64,000 nucleotides of DNA from positions 1,557,501-1,621,500 of the forward strand of contig NZ_JAVQLW010000001.1 in the NCBI RefSeq assembly GCF_031822435.1, given 5' to 3'. The notes under the pieces are model-generated. The model had not been told where the DNA came from, made no database searches, and worked only from the letters and a program-made list of their open reading frames with translations. Positions 17,330 through 26,129 of this stretch are shown here, in pieces. The position numbers and the translations under genes were made by a program. Position 1 is the first letter of the stretch. Every line of letters starts with the position of its first letter. The stretch is from Paracoccus sp. MBLB3053. GTDB taxonomy: Bacteria; Pseudomonadota; Alphaproteobacteria; Rhodobacterales; Rhodobacteraceae.

Positions 17330-18189
17330 GCACCGAGGGCATGAAATCCCACGGCCGGCTGTCGATCAAGGCGAGCCTGCAGCCGCGCGACCTGATGGCC
17401 GAGCCGCAGGTGCGCGGCGCCTGGACGGCGCAGATCGTCACGCTTTTCCCCGAGGCATTTCCCGGCATTCTCGGTCTGTCGCTGACCGGCCGCGCCCTGA
17501 GCGAGGGGCTATGGAATCTGCGCACGACGGATCTGCGGCCCTTCGGCATCGGCAAGCACCGGAATGTGGACGACACGCCCGCCGGTGGTGGCGCTGGCAT
17601 GGTGATCCGCGCCGACGTCATGGACGCGGCCCTGCGCGAGGCGGGCGGCGACCTGCCGGTGATCTACCTTTCACCGCGCGGCAAGCCGTTCACGCAGGCG
17701 CGCGCCCGCGAATTGGCGAACGGGCCGGGCATGACGCTGATCTGTGGCCGCTTCGAGGGCGTCGACCAGCGCGTGCTGGATGCGCATGATGTCGAAGAGG
17801 TCAGTATCGGGGATTACGTCCTGACCGGCGGAGAACTTGCAGCTCAGGTCTTGATCGATGCAACGGTTCGCCTTATACCGCGCGTGCTGGGGAATCAGGA
17901 CTCTCTGGCCGAGGAATCCTTTTCCGACGGCCTTCTTGAACATCCTCAGTACACGAAGCCCGCCCAGTGGGAAGGCCGCGCGATCCCGGAAGTTCTTCTG
18001 TCGGGTAATCACGCGGCTATTGCCAATTGGCGGAGCGACATGGCCGAAAGGCTGACGAAGGAACGCCGCCCCGACCTGTGGCGGGCATATGAGCAAGCTC
18101 GTATGGACCCGGCAAAGGACCGACAGCTCTCGGGCGCATCAGACCAATCACGGGCTTACCGTGAGCAAACAGAGGATCAAAAGCGATGA
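17326..18189 (+). CDS. trmD: tRNA (guanine37-N1)-methyltransferase TrmD
   Basis: 287 residues. It methylates G37 next to the anticodon with S-adenosylmethionine, preventing +1 frameshifts. The SPOUT knot is visible: [22 protein letters not shown] and the [13 protein letters not shown] loop, then [10 protein letters not shown] in the C-terminal domain. An N-terminal extension of about 35 residues before the [11 protein letters not shown] core is typical of this family group, and the first ATG overlaps the rimM stop. The C-terminus has an extra hydrophilic tail. The stop overlaps the rplS start by four bases. Confidence 0.97.
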   Translation: MSTEGMKSHGRLSIKASLQPRDLMAEPQVRGAWTAQIVTLFPEAFPGILGLSLTGRALSEGLWNLRTTDLRPFGIGKHRNVDDTPAGGGAGMVIRADVMDAALREAGGDLPVIYLSPRGKPFTQARARELANGPGMTLICGRFEGVDQRVLDAHDVEEVSIGDYVLTGGELAAQVLIDATVRLIPRVLGNQDSLAEESFSDGLLEHPQYTKPAQWEGRAIPEVLLSGNHAAIANWRSDMAERLTKERRPDLWRAYEQARMDPAKDRQLSGASDQSRAYREQTEDQKR

Positions 18190-18566
18190 ACCTGATCGCC
18201 CAACTTGAAGCCGAGCAGATCGCTGCGCTCGGTAAAGAAATTCCGGATTTCAAGGCCGGTGACACCGTCCGCGTCGGTTACAAAGTGACCGAAGGCACCC
18301 GTACCCGCGTTCAGAACTACGAAGGCGTGGTTATCTCGCGCAAGGGCGGCGGCATCGGCGCGTCCTTCACCGTGCGCAAGATCTCGTTCGGCGAAGGCGT
18401 CGAGCGCGTCTTCCCGCTCTATTCGACCAACATCGACTGGATCAGCGTCGTGCGTCGTGGCCGCGTTCGTCGCGCCAAGCTGTACTACCTGCGTGATCGT
18501 CGCGGTAAATCGGCCCGTATCGCCGAGGTCACCAACTACAAGCCCAAAGCCGACGCCAAGGCCTGA
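18186..18566 (+). CDS. rplS: 50S ribosomal protein L19
   Basis: 126 residues at the 30S-50S interface. The motifs [33 protein letters not shown] and ERVFPLYST are all present, and the Arg/Lys-rich [19 protein letters not shown] stretch is the rRNA-binding part. ATG overlaps the trmD stop (ATGA). It is followed 11 bases later by rpmE, so all five genes form one transcript ending at the terminator at 18824-18852. Confidence 0.98.
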   Translation: MNLIAQLEAEQIAALGKEIPDFKAGDTVRVGYKVTEGTRTRVQNYEGVVISRKGGGIGASFTVRKISFGEGVERVFPLYSTNIDWISVVRRGRVRRAKLYYLRDRRGKSARIAEVTNYKPKADAKA

Positions 18567-18577
18567 GGAGACGCGCC

Positions 18578-18799
18578 ATGAAAGCAGAAATCCACCCCGA
18601 TTACCACCTGATCGAAGTCAAGATGACCGACGGCACCACCTATGCCGTGCGTTCGACTTGGGGCAAGGAAGGCGACGTGATGTCGCTGGACATCGATCCG
18701 ACCTCGCACCCCGCCTGGACCGGCGGCTCGGCCAAGCTGATGGATACCGGCGGCCGCGTGTCGAAGTTCAAGAACAAATACGCCGGCCTGGGCTTCTAA
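18578..18799 (+). CDS. rpmE: 50S ribosomal protein L31 (zinc-free type)
   Basis: 73 residues. The [15 protein letters not shown] start and SHPAWTGG and [13 protein letters not shown] segments identify L31. There is no cysteine, so the zinc-ribbon (C+) ligands are absent; this is the zinc-independent form usual in alphaproteobacteria. It closes the rpsP-rimM-trmD-rplS transcript and precedes a clear terminator. Confidence 0.96.
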   Translation: MKAEIHPDYHLIEVKMTDGTTYAVRSTWGKEGDVMSLDIDPTSHPAWTGGSAKLMDTGGRVSKFKNKYAGLGF

Positions 18800-18823
18800 G
18801 CCTGTCGCCCGTCGTGAAATCGG

Positions 18824-18852
18824 AAACGCCGCCCTCGTGGGGCGGCGTTTTT
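18824..18852 (+). terminator. Intrinsic terminator of the ribosomal protein operon
   Basis: AACGCCGCC (18825-18833) pairs with GGCGGCGTT (18841-18849) around a 7-base loop and runs into five T (18848-18852), 25 bases past the rpmE stop. It also lies just downstream of the small convergent gene ending at 18888. Confidence 0.85.
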
Positions 18853-18887
18853 CGTTGCGGTCCTGCCATCGGAACGATCAGGGCAGT

Positions 18888-19115
18888 CTAGTTGAAGCCG
18901 GCGAAAAGGGGCGACCAGATCCGCGCGTTGCCGCGATCCCTGGTCAGCGGCCTGCCGGTAAGGATTTCCCGGCCCGTGTCGATCATCACCTTGCCATCGG
19001 CGAAGGTCTGCAGCACCGGCCCCTGCGCGCTTTGATAGGGAGAAAGGGCGATCGTGGCATAGCTTGTCGCATTGACCGCATGAGTCGGCAGGGACGGCAT
19101 GTTGAAACATATCAT
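18888..19115 (-). CDS. Small protein of unknown function, second of a coupled pair
   Basis: 75 residues starting at ATG 19115, with GGAGG six bases upstream and an ATGA overlap with the preceding small gene. No signal peptide, membrane helix or known motif; the C-terminal half (GKVMIDTGREILTG then RPLTRDRGNARIW) looks like a small beta-rich fold. I do not recognise a family. The tight coupling and good ribosome binding sites of both genes argue that the pair is real. It may be strain-specific or restricted to the genus. Confidence 0.5.
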   Translation of the reverse strand: MICFNMPSLPTHAVNATSYATIALSPYQSAQGPVLQTFADGKVMIDTGREILTGRPLTRDRGNARIWSPLFAGFN

Positions 19116-19360
19116 GATAGGCCTCCTTGGCGGTCGATGCGCTTGACGGAAGTGTCCCAGCGCTCGGGATCGCGATTGCGCATGAGATCGCGCGAAGTCT
19201 CGAATGGGTCCGGGGTCATCAGGATCAGGGGAATGCCCGCGATGTGGTGCGGCTTGCCCGTGCAGCGATCGATCAGCGATACCGCATAGCGTGTGCGACG
19301 GGGCGTGCTGGCCGTGAAGGTACGCTCGGCGAAAGCCGACAGATGGTTCAGCATGATCAT
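19112..19360 (-). CDS. Small protein of unknown function, first of a coupled pair
   Basis: 82 residues from ATG 19360, preceded by AAAGGAG at good spacing. It contains a Thr/Arg-rich stretch (RTFTASTPRRTRYAV), a CTGKPHHIAGIP segment and a C-terminal Arg/Asp-rich helix (ETSRDLMRNRDPERWD). It has no membrane segment. The stop overlaps the next gene's start (ATGA). I recognise no family. It is transcribed away from mipZ across an unusually AT-rich intergenic region. Confidence 0.5.
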   Translation of the reverse strand: MIMLNHLSAFAERTFTASTPRRTRYAVSLIDRCTGKPHHIAGIPLILMTPDPFETSRDLMRNRDPERWDTSVKRIDRQGGLS

Positions 19361-19633
19361 CCTTGGCTCCTTTCCTGGGATGGTCCGCAAGATCAGCGGC
19401 AGGTTTATTACGACATAGTCTATCGTGTTTTTCAAGATAAAAATCGACCTCAAGCGTCGTCATTAATCATCTTTGACGATCAATATCTTATCAGTCTGAC
19501 CAGGCGGGTGGCGGCGGTGTGGAAAGTTGTTTCCCGATTGCCGCACTGATCGCCTTTACGAACCGCAGGTCGCTTTTCAACCGGCCGGTCGGGTCCTAAT
19601 GTCCGCAGGTGTGCTGGTGCTGCAGGAGGATTC
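19361..19633. other. AT-rich divergent intergenic region upstream of mipZ
   Basis: 273 bases with no gene. The segment 19405-19495 is clearly richer in A and T than its surroundings. It contains the inverted repeat TCGTCA-N11-TGACGA (19457-19479), a candidate operator, and must hold the promoters of both the small gene pair (minus) and mipZ (plus). No parS-like or DnaA-box-like sequence was seen. Confidence 0.5.
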
Positions 19634-20413
19634 GTGGCGCATATCATTGTCGTCGGAAACGAAAAGGGTGGTTCGGGCAAATCGACCACCTCGATGCATG
19701 TGGCGACGGCATTGGCGCGGATGGGGCATCGGGTCGGAGCGCTTGATCTGGACGTTCGGCAGCGCAGTTTCGGCCGATACCTGGAAAACCGGATCTATTT
19801 CACCCAGAGCGAAGGATTGGAACTGCCAACTCCCCTGCTGGGGCATCTCGAGGCCGAACAGGACGGGATAGATCCCTTGTCCCGCGCCATAGAACTGCTC
19901 GAGCCGGATTGCGATTTCATTCTGCTCGACTGTCCGGGTTCACATACTCGACTGAGCCAGATGGCCCATACGCTTGCCGATACGCTGATCACGCCGATGA
20001 ATGACAGTTTCATCGATTTCGACCTTCTTGCGCGGCTTTCCCCCGATGGGCGAATCCTGGGGCCCTCGATCTATGCCGAGATGGTGTGGTCGGCGCGCCA
20101 GTTGCGGGGGCAGGCCGGTGCAGGACCGATCGATTGGCTGGTCCTGCGCAATCGTCTTGGCACCCAGCAGATGCACAACAAGCGCAAGGTCGGCGGCGCA
20201 CTCGCAAGCCTGTCCAAGCGTATCGGTTTTCGTGTCGCGCCGGGATTTTCCGAGCGGGTCATCTTTCGCGAGCTTTTCCCGCGCGGGCTGACGCTGCTCG
20301 ACCTCAAGGACATCGGCACCGAACAGCTCAGCATGTCCAATATTGCCGCCCGGCAGGAGCTGCGGGATCTCTTCACGGAATTGCGCCTTCCCGGCGTCTC
20401 GGTTTCATTCTAG
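19634..20413 (+). CDS. mipZ: Division-plane positioning ATPase MipZ (ParA/MinD superfamily)
   Basis: 259 residues. The deviant Walker A (NEKGGSGKSTTSMHVA, residues 9-24), the DLDVRQRSFGRYLENR segment after it and the LLDCPGSH Walker B region match MipZ of alphaproteobacteria. MipZ forms a polar gradient with ParB and blocks FtsZ assembly away from midcell. It starts with GTG 19634 behind a strong AGGAGGA. It is not in a par operon here; the next genes encode an efflux pump. Family length is about 260-280, so it is complete. Confidence 0.88.
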   Translation: MAHIIVVGNEKGGSGKSTTSMHVATALARMGHRVGALDLDVRQRSFGRYLENRIYFTQSEGLELPTPLLGHLEAEQDGIDPLSRAIELLEPDCDFILLDCPGSHTRLSQMAHTLADTLITPMNDSFIDFDLLARLSPDGRILGPSIYAEMVWSARQLRGQAGAGPIDWLVLRNRLGTQQMHNKRKVGGALASLSKRIGFRVAPGFSERVIFRELFPRGLTLLDLKDIGTEQLSMSNIAARQELRDLFTELRLPGVSVSF

Positions 20414-20489
20414 TTCGCTGGGAAAGGAACCATTGAGGTTGGCCGCGAGTAGCCTATCTAAAGGGCACCGCTGCGGAGGGGAATTTGCG

Positions 20490-21692
20490 ATGAATCTTGC
20501 CGGCAGGCATCTTGCCGCCGCGATGATCGGACTTGGCATGGGGTTTGCCTTCCCCGTGGCGCAGGCCGAGGAAGCGGGCGCCGCGACGGTGACAAGGGAT
20601 CTCGCGGTGGTGACAACCGTGAAGGCCGACCTGACACCCGTCGTGGCGCGGGTTCCGGTCACAGGGTCCCTGGTCGCACGCGATCCGGTCCAGGTCCATG
20701 CCAACATCGCGGGCTACCAGATTCGCGAAATCCAGGCCGAAATCGGCGATAGTGTCCGTGCTGGTGATGTCCTGCTTAAGCTTGATGAGGATGCCTTATC
20801 GGTTCAGCTGGCGCAGGCCGAAGCCGAATATCGGCGCGCCGAAGCTGCCGTGAAGCAAGCTGAAAGCCAGATCACCAGCGCGGAGGCCATGCTGACCCAG
20901 GCCGCCAGCGCGCTTGAGCGGACCCGAAGCTTGCGGCGAAGCGGAAGCGCTGCACAGGCGGCGCTGGACGATGCCATCGCAACCGAAGCCTCGGCCCGTG
21001 CTTCGGCTGCCTCGGCCACGGATGGTCTGCGCGTCGCTCAGGCCCAGCTTGCGCAGGCCGAGGCCGCGCGACGGATCGCCGAGTTGAACCTCGGCTATTC
21101 TCGCGTTGTCGCCCCAGTTGACGGCATCATCGTCGGCCGCAATGCAGAAATAGGCGCGATGAGCAGTGCTGGGGGTGAGCCGCTTTTTTCCATGGTTGCC
21201 CGAGGCGAGATCGAACTGGCAGCTGATATCATCGAAACCGCATTGGTGCAGATCCGGCCCGGAGATTCGGCAGAGCTTTCTGCGGCCGGGCTTGGCGGTA
21301 TTTCGGGCGAGGTTCGGCTTGTTCCGGCTTCGGTCGACCCAGAGACGCGCTTGGGCGAGGCCCGGATTTCGATAGATGCGGATCCGCGGCTGAAGATCGG
21401 GCTTTTCGCCAGCGGTTGGATCGTGACCGATCGGCGCGAGGCGCTGACCGTTCCAGCCATGGCAGTGCTTTCGGAAGCGGAAGGTGACCGGGTTCAGGTG
21501 GTCAAGGACGGTCGGGTCGAGACCCGACCGGTCGTCGCCGGTCTTGTCTGGAATGGGCGGCGGGAAATTCTTGAAGGGCTGAGTGCCGGTGAAGAGGTGG
21601 TCGCAAGGGCGGGCGCGTTCTTCCGGACGGGCGACGAGGTGCGCGCCGTGCTGCAACCAGAGACCCGGCCCGAGCAAGCGGTTTCGCCATGA
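20490..21692 (+). CDS. RND efflux periplasmic adaptor (membrane fusion protein)
   Basis: 400 residues from ATG 20490 (GGAGGGG upstream). A Sec signal (1-26, ending AQA) is followed by the split lipoyl/barrel-sandwich domain, the first half near 65-95 and the second near 200-225 (SRVVAPVDGIIVGRNAEIGAM). Between them is an Ala/Gln/Glu-rich coiled-coil hairpin (about 100-195), then beta-barrel and membrane-proximal domains. It would link the permease encoded next (ATGA overlap) to an outer-membrane channel; no tolC-like gene is present. Substrates are unknown. Confidence 0.92.
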   Translation: MNLAGRHLAAAMIGLGMGFAFPVAQAEEAGAATVTRDLAVVTTVKADLTPVVARVPVTGSLVARDPVQVHANIAGYQIREIQAEIGDSVRAGDVLLKLDEDALSVQLAQAEAEYRRAEAAVKQAESQITSAEAMLTQAASALERTRSLRRSGSAAQAALDDAIATEASARASAASATDGLRVAQAQLAQAEAARRIAELNLGYSRVVAPVDGIIVGRNAEIGAMSSAGGEPLFSMVARGEIELAADIIETALVQIRPGDSAELSAAGLGGISGEVRLVPASVDPETRLGEARISIDADPRLKIGLFASGWIVTDRREALTVPAMAVLSEAEGDRVQVVKDGRVETRPVVAGLVWNGRREILEGLSAGEEVVARAGAFFRTGDEVRAVLQPETRPEQAVSP

Positions 21693-24600
21693 ACTTCGCG
21701 ACCTGGTCCATCCGCCGGCCAGTGCCGCCGATCGCGGTCTTTCTGGTGCTGCTGCTTGTTGGGCTTTACAGCTTTAGCCGTCTTGCCGTGACGGCGATGC
21801 CCAATATTGACCTGCCACTGGTAAGCGTGACGGTCCAGCAGCCGGGGGCCGCCCCGTCCGAACTGACCCGGCAGGTGATCCAGCCCATCGAGGACTCAAT
21901 CGCTTCGATCACCGGCGTGCGCCATATCAGCTCGACCGCGACGGACAGTTCGGCAGTTCTGACGATCGAATTCGAGCTTGAGACCGATACAGACCGCGCG
22001 GTGAACGACGTCAAGGATGCGGTTGCCAATGTCCGCGCCGATCTGCCGGAATCGATTATCGAACCCTTGATCCGGCGCATCGATGTTAGCGGCATGGCGA
22101 TCCTGACCTATGCGGTGACCGATCCGACGAAGTCGATGGAGGAGCTTTCGAAGTTCGTCGATGACGTCGTGGCGCGAGAACTGACGACAGTGAAGGGCGT
22201 CGCGAGCATCTCGAGGATCGGTGGCGCAGATCGCCAGATCAATGTCGAGTTGGACCCGGACCGGATTCAAGCCTTCGGGCTGACGGCGGCCGAGGTCTCA
22301 GACCAGCTGCGCAGCAAGAACATCGATATCGGCGGGGGGCGAGGTGACTTGGCGGGGATGGAATACTCGATCCGGGCACTGGGTTCAGCTGCTGATGTTG
22401 CCCGTCTGGCCGCCACCCCCATCGTGATTGCACAAGGGCGGACCATCCGGCTGGACCAGCTTGGCACGGTCACCGACGGACCCAGCGACGAACGCAAGTT
22501 CGCTCTGCTTGACGGAAAACCGGTCGTCGCATTCGGTGTCTTTCGGGCCAGCGGCGAATCCGATCTGGAAGCAGGCGATGGAACGAAGGCGCGCATTGCC
22601 CAGATCGCCGAGCGCAACCCCGGCGTCAGCATCGACCTGATCGACGATGCGACGACGCACACATCGGCAAGCTATCACAGGGCCATGGACACGCTTTATG
22701 AAGGGGCGGCGCTTGCAGTGGTCGTGGTGTTCCTGTTCTTGCGGAACTGGCGTGCGACCCTGGTGGCGGCAGTAGCCCTGCCTTTGTCGATCATTCCGAC
22801 TTTCTTCGTAATGTATATGCTGGGCTTCACGCTCAACGGGATCAGCTTGCTTGCGATCACCCTGGTCACGGGGATCCTGGTTGATGACGCGATTGTCGAA
22901 ATCGAGAACATCGTCCGCCATATAAACATGGGCGTGCCCGCCTATCAGGCCAGCATGGAGGCCGCGAACGAGATCGGTTTGACCGTGATCGCGATCAGCT
23001 TCTCGATCGTTGCTGTATTCGCTCCGGTCAGCTTCATGGGAGGAATCCCGGGGCAGTACTTCAAGCAATTCGGCCTGACCGTCGCCGTTTCTGTCCTGTT
23101 CTCGCTGTTGGTCGCAAGGCTGATCACCCCTATGCTTGCCGCCTATTTCATGCGCGACAACCAACATTTCTCCGAGGGCCGGGACGGGCCGCTGCTGCGA
23201 TTGCTGATGGCGATCCTGGCCTGGACGCTGCGACATCGCGCGCTCACGCTGTTGATGGGGATGGGGGTGTTTGCCGGCTCGATCTATTCGGCGACGCTGC
23301 TTCCGACCGAATTCGTGCCCGCGCAGGATGTCGGCCGCAGCCAGATCTCGATCGAGTTGCCGCCGGGTTCCACGATTTCCGATACGGAAAGCGTGGCTCG
23401 CCGCGTTTCGGAAAGGATCGCGGATGAGCCGGAGGTTCGTACCGTATTTGTAAATGGCGGTGACGGGCTGGTGACGGATGCGCGTGTCCTGGTCAATTAC
23501 GGCTCGAAATCCGAACGCGAGAGGTCAAGCTTCGAAATCGAGGAGGCATTGCGCGAGGATCTTGCGCAGATCCCCGATATCAGGCTGAACTTCCTGAGTG
23601 AAAGCGGCACCAGCGATTTCGAGATATCGGTCCTGGGCGACACCGAGGAAAGCGCCGCCGAGGCCGCCGAGCGTCTGATGGCGGCGATGAAATCGCTGCC
23701 AACCATGGAGGGGGTGACTTCCTCGGCTGCCTTGCGCCGCCCCGAGATCCAGATTGAGCCGCGGCACGAGGAAGCCGCGCAGATGGGGGTGACGACCAGT
23801 GCGCTTGCCGCGACCCTGCGGATCGCGACCCTTGGCGACACGGATTCCAACCTTGCGAAGTTCAATACAGGCGAAGAGCAGATCCCGATCATGGTGCGCC
23901 TGAACGAGCAGGCACGTCACGATCTGATGACGGTTCGCAACTTGCGTGTTCCTGGCAGGGCCGGGCAGGTGCCGCTTGAGGCGGTGGCCGATGTCACGCT
24001 TTCGGCGGGTGCAACCGAGATCAGCCGTTATGACAGGCGCTACAGGACAACGGTTTCCGCCAACCTCGCGCAGGGGGCGTTGCTGGGGCCGGTGAACCAG
24101 CAGGTCAGCGAACTTCAGGGGACGGTCGACCTGCCGCCGGGTACCCAGATCCAGCCTGCCGGTGATGCCGAGATCATGGCCGAAGTCTTCCAGGCCTTCG
24201 CCGTCGCGATGGTCTCGGGGGTGATGCTGACCTATGTCGTTCTGGTCCTGCTTTTCCACAACTTCATGACGCCTGTCTCGATCCTGATGTCATTGCCGCT
24301 GGCCATCGGCGGAGCAATCCTCGCGCTGTTCCTGACCGGGAATTCGATCAGCATGGCCGTGGTGATCGGTTTCCTGATGCTGATGGGGATCGTCACCAAG
24401 AACGCGATCATGCTGGTCGAGTTTGCATTGACCTCAATCGACCGAGGCGTCGCCAAGCGAGATGCCATCCTGGACGCCGTGCACAAGCGCGCCCGTCCGA
24501 TCGTGATGACAACCATCGCCATGACGGCGGGCATGGTGCCTTCGGCCCTGGGAACCGGTGAAGGGGCAGAGTTCAGCTCGCCCATGGCAATTGCAGTGAT

Positions 24601-24754
24601 TGGCGGGCTGTTGCTGTCGACGCTGCTTTCCCTGCTGTTCGTGCCGTCGCTGTTCTCGATGGTTCATGGGGCTCAGGTCAGGGGTGCGGGCTGGCTTGGT
24701 CGTCGGATCGGACTGAACAAACCGCCCGCCGAACCCGCTCAAACCGGACATTGA
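21689..24754 (+). CDS. RND efflux pump permease (AcrB/HAE1 type)
   Basis: 1021-residue proton-driven transporter. The N-terminal FATWSIRRPVPPIAVFLVLL helix is followed by a porter domain (about 40-320), helices 2-7, a second porter domain (about 545-830) and helices 8-12. Transmembrane helix 4 keeps the proton-relay pair (GILVDDAIVEIENI, near 400-410), and helix 10 keeps the Lys (GIVTKNAIMLVEF, near 905). These are HAE1-type, not metal-type, signatures. It overlaps the adaptor gene by ATGA and ends before a strong shared terminator. Drug or lipid export is inferred; the substrate is unknown. Confidence 0.93.
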   Translation: MNFATWSIRRPVPPIAVFLVLLLVGLYSFSRLAVTAMPNIDLPLVSVTVQQPGAAPSELTRQVIQPIEDSIASITGVRHISSTATDSSAVLTIEFELETDTDRAVNDVKDAVANVRADLPESIIEPLIRRIDVSGMAILTYAVTDPTKSMEELSKFVDDVVARELTTVKGVASISRIGGADRQINVELDPDRIQAFGLTAAEVSDQLRSKNIDIGGGRGDLAGMEYSIRALGSAADVARLAATPIVIAQGRTIRLDQLGTVTDGPSDERKFALLDGKPVVAFGVFRASGESDLEAGDGTKARIAQIAERNPGVSIDLIDDATTHTSASYHRAMDTLYEGAALAVVVVFLFLRNWRATLVAAVALPLSIIPTFFVMYMLGFTLNGISLLAITLVTGILVDDAIVEIENIVRHINMGVPAYQASMEAANEIGLTVIAISFSIVAVFAPVSFMGGIPGQYFKQFGLTVAVSVLFSLLVARLITPMLAAYFMRDNQHFSEGRDGPLLRLLMAILAWTLRHRALTLLMGMGVFAGSIYSATLLPTEFVPAQDVGRSQISIELPPGSTISDTESVARRVSERIADEPEVRTVFVNGGDGLVTDARVLVNYGSKSERERSSFEIEEALREDLAQIPDIRLNFLSESGTSDFEISVLGDTEESAAEAAERLMAAMKSLPTMEGVTSSAALRRPEIQIEPRHEEAAQMGVTTSALAATLRIATLGDTDSNLAKFNTGEEQIPIMVRLNEQARHDLMTVRNLRVPGRAGQVPLEAVADVTLSAGATEISRYDRRYRTTVSANLAQGALLGPVNQQVSELQGTVDLPPGTQIQPAGDAEIMAEVFQAFAVAMVSGVMLTYVVLVLLFHNFMTPVSILMSLPLAIGGAILALFLTGNSISMAVVIGFLMLMGIVTKNAIMLVEFALTSIDRGVAKRDAILDAVHKRARPIVMTTIAMTAGMVPSALGTGEGAEFSSPMAIAVIGGLLLSTLLSLLFVPSLFSMVHGAQVRGAGWLGRRIGLNKPPAEPAQTGH

Positions 24755-24760
24755 AAGCGA

Positions 24761-24788
24761 AAGGGGGCCCGACCGGGCCCCCTTTTGT
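24761..24788. terminator. Bidirectional terminator between RND permease and PDH operon
   Basis: AAGGGGGCCC (24761-24770) pairs with GGGCCCCCTT (24775-24784) around GACC, with TTTTG following on the plus strand and an A-rich flank on the other side. It sits between two convergent transcription units and can serve both. Confidence 0.8.
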
Positions 24789-24809
24789 CATCTGCATCGC
24801 CGGACTGGA

Positions 24810-26117
24810 TCAGGCCAGCATGCCCATCGGGTTTTCCAGATGGTTGACGATCTTTTCCAGCAGCTGGGCGCCGAGGGCTCCATCGATCACGCGATGATCG
24901 ACAGACAGCGTCATCGACATCACATTGCGCACCACGACCTCGCCATTCTCGACGACAGGGGTCTGGATACCCGCGCCGACCGCCAGAATGGCGCCATGCG
25001 GAGGGTTGATGACCGCGTCGAAGTTCTCGATCCCGAACATGCCGAGGTTCGAGATCGCGAAGCTGCCGCCTTGATATTCGTGCGGCGCAAGCTTCTTGGT
25101 CTTTGCGCGGGTCGCGAGGTCCTTCATCTCGGCCGAAAGGGCGGACAGCGTCTTCTGCTGGGCGTCCTTCAGGACCGGGGTGAAGAGCCCGCCCTCGATC
25201 GCGACGGCAACCGCCACGTCCGAAGGCTTCAGCTTCAGGATGCGGTCGCCAGCCCAGACGGCATTCGCGTCGGGAACTTCCTGCAGGGCCAGCGCGCAGG
25301 CCTTGATGATGAAGTCGTTGACCGAAAGCTTCACGCCGCGGGCTTCCAGCTGCTTGTTCAGCATGGCGCGGAACTTCATCAGTTCGTCCAGCTTCGCGGA
25401 CCTGCGCAGATAGAAATGCGGGATGGTCTGCTTGGCCTCGGTCAGACGTGCGGCGATGGTACGGCGCATGCCGTCCAGCGCGACCTCTTCGGTTTCGCGA
25501 TCGGCATACATCTTGAGCACCGTCTCGGTCGAAAGTCCGGCAGGCGCTGCGGCAGTCGCAGGGGCAGGGGTCGCGGTGGCTTTCGGTGCCTCGGCGGCCG
25601 GTTTCGCGGCCCCCGGCTTCGCGCCTTCCACGTCGGCCTTGACGATCCGGCCATGGGGGCCTGAGCCCGTCAGAGCAGTCAGGTCGATACCCTTTTCGGC
25701 TGCGATCCGGCGGGCCAGTGGCGACGCGAAGATGCGCCCCCCATCAGCCGCCTTCGGTGCGGTCGGGGCCGGTGCGCTGCTCGTGGCAGCGGCAGGGGCC
25801 GCCTCGGCTTTGGGGGCTTCGGCCTTGGGCTCGGCCTTCGGAGCCGGAGCGGAACCGATATCATCGGCACTTTCTCCTTCCTCCAGAAGGATCGCGATGG
25901 CGGTGTTCACCTTCACGCCTGCGGTCCCTTCCGAGATCAGGATCTTTCCAATCTTGCCCTCGTCCACGGCCTCGAATTCCATCGTGGCCTTGTCGGTCTC
26001 GATCTCGGCGATGATATCGCCGGACTTGACCTCGTCGCCTTCGTTGACCAGCCATTTGGCCAGCGTGCCTTCCTCCATCGTGGGGGAGAGCGCGGGCATC
26101 AGGATTTCTGTCGGCAT
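24810..26117 (-). CDS. pdhC: Pyruvate dehydrogenase complex E2 (dihydrolipoamide acetyltransferase)
   Basis: 435 residues. One N-terminal lipoyl domain (1-80, lipoyl lysine in ETDKATME), an Ala/Pro/Lys linker, a peripheral subunit-binding domain (about 130-170; [16 protein letters not shown]) and another Ala/Pro linker precede the catalytic domain (about 210-435), which has the active-site motif DHRVIDG near the end. It transfers the acetyl group to CoA at the complex core. The linker is built of Pro-Ala steps, as usual. It is third in the pdhA-pdhB-pdhC operon, 12 bases after pdhB. The E3 gene (lpd) is not in the window. Confidence 0.96.
   Translation of the reverse strand: MPTEILMPALSPTMEEGTLAKWLVNEGDEVKSGDIIAEIETDKATMEFEAVDEGKIGKILISEGTAGVKVNTAIAILLEEGESADDIGSAPAPKAEPKAEAPKAEAAPAAATSSAPAPTAPKAADGGRIFASPLARRIAAEKGIDLTALTGSGPHGRIVKADVEGAKPGAAKPAAEAPKATATPAPATAAAPAGLSTETVLKMYADRETEEVALDGMRRTIAARLTEAKQTIPHFYLRRSAKLDELMKFRAMLNKQLEARGVKLSVNDFIIKACALALQEVPDANAVWAGDRILKLKPSDVAVAVAIEGGLFTPVLKDAQQKTLSALSAEMKDLATRAKTKKLAPHEYQGGSFAISNLGMFGIENFDAVINPPHGAILAVGAGIQTPVVENGEVVVRNVMSMTLSVDHRVIDGALGAQLLEKIVNHLENPMGMLA
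25858..26117 (-). repeat. Lipoyl-domain repeat, copy in pdhC
   Basis: This segment encodes a lipoyl domain nearly identical to that at 27238-27497, sharing for example [15 protein letters not shown] and [16 protein letters not shown], with high nucleotide similarity too. It is an intragenic direct repeat 1.4 kb apart in the same operon. Confidence 0.75.
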
Positions 26118-26129
26118 CTCGCTATCCCC

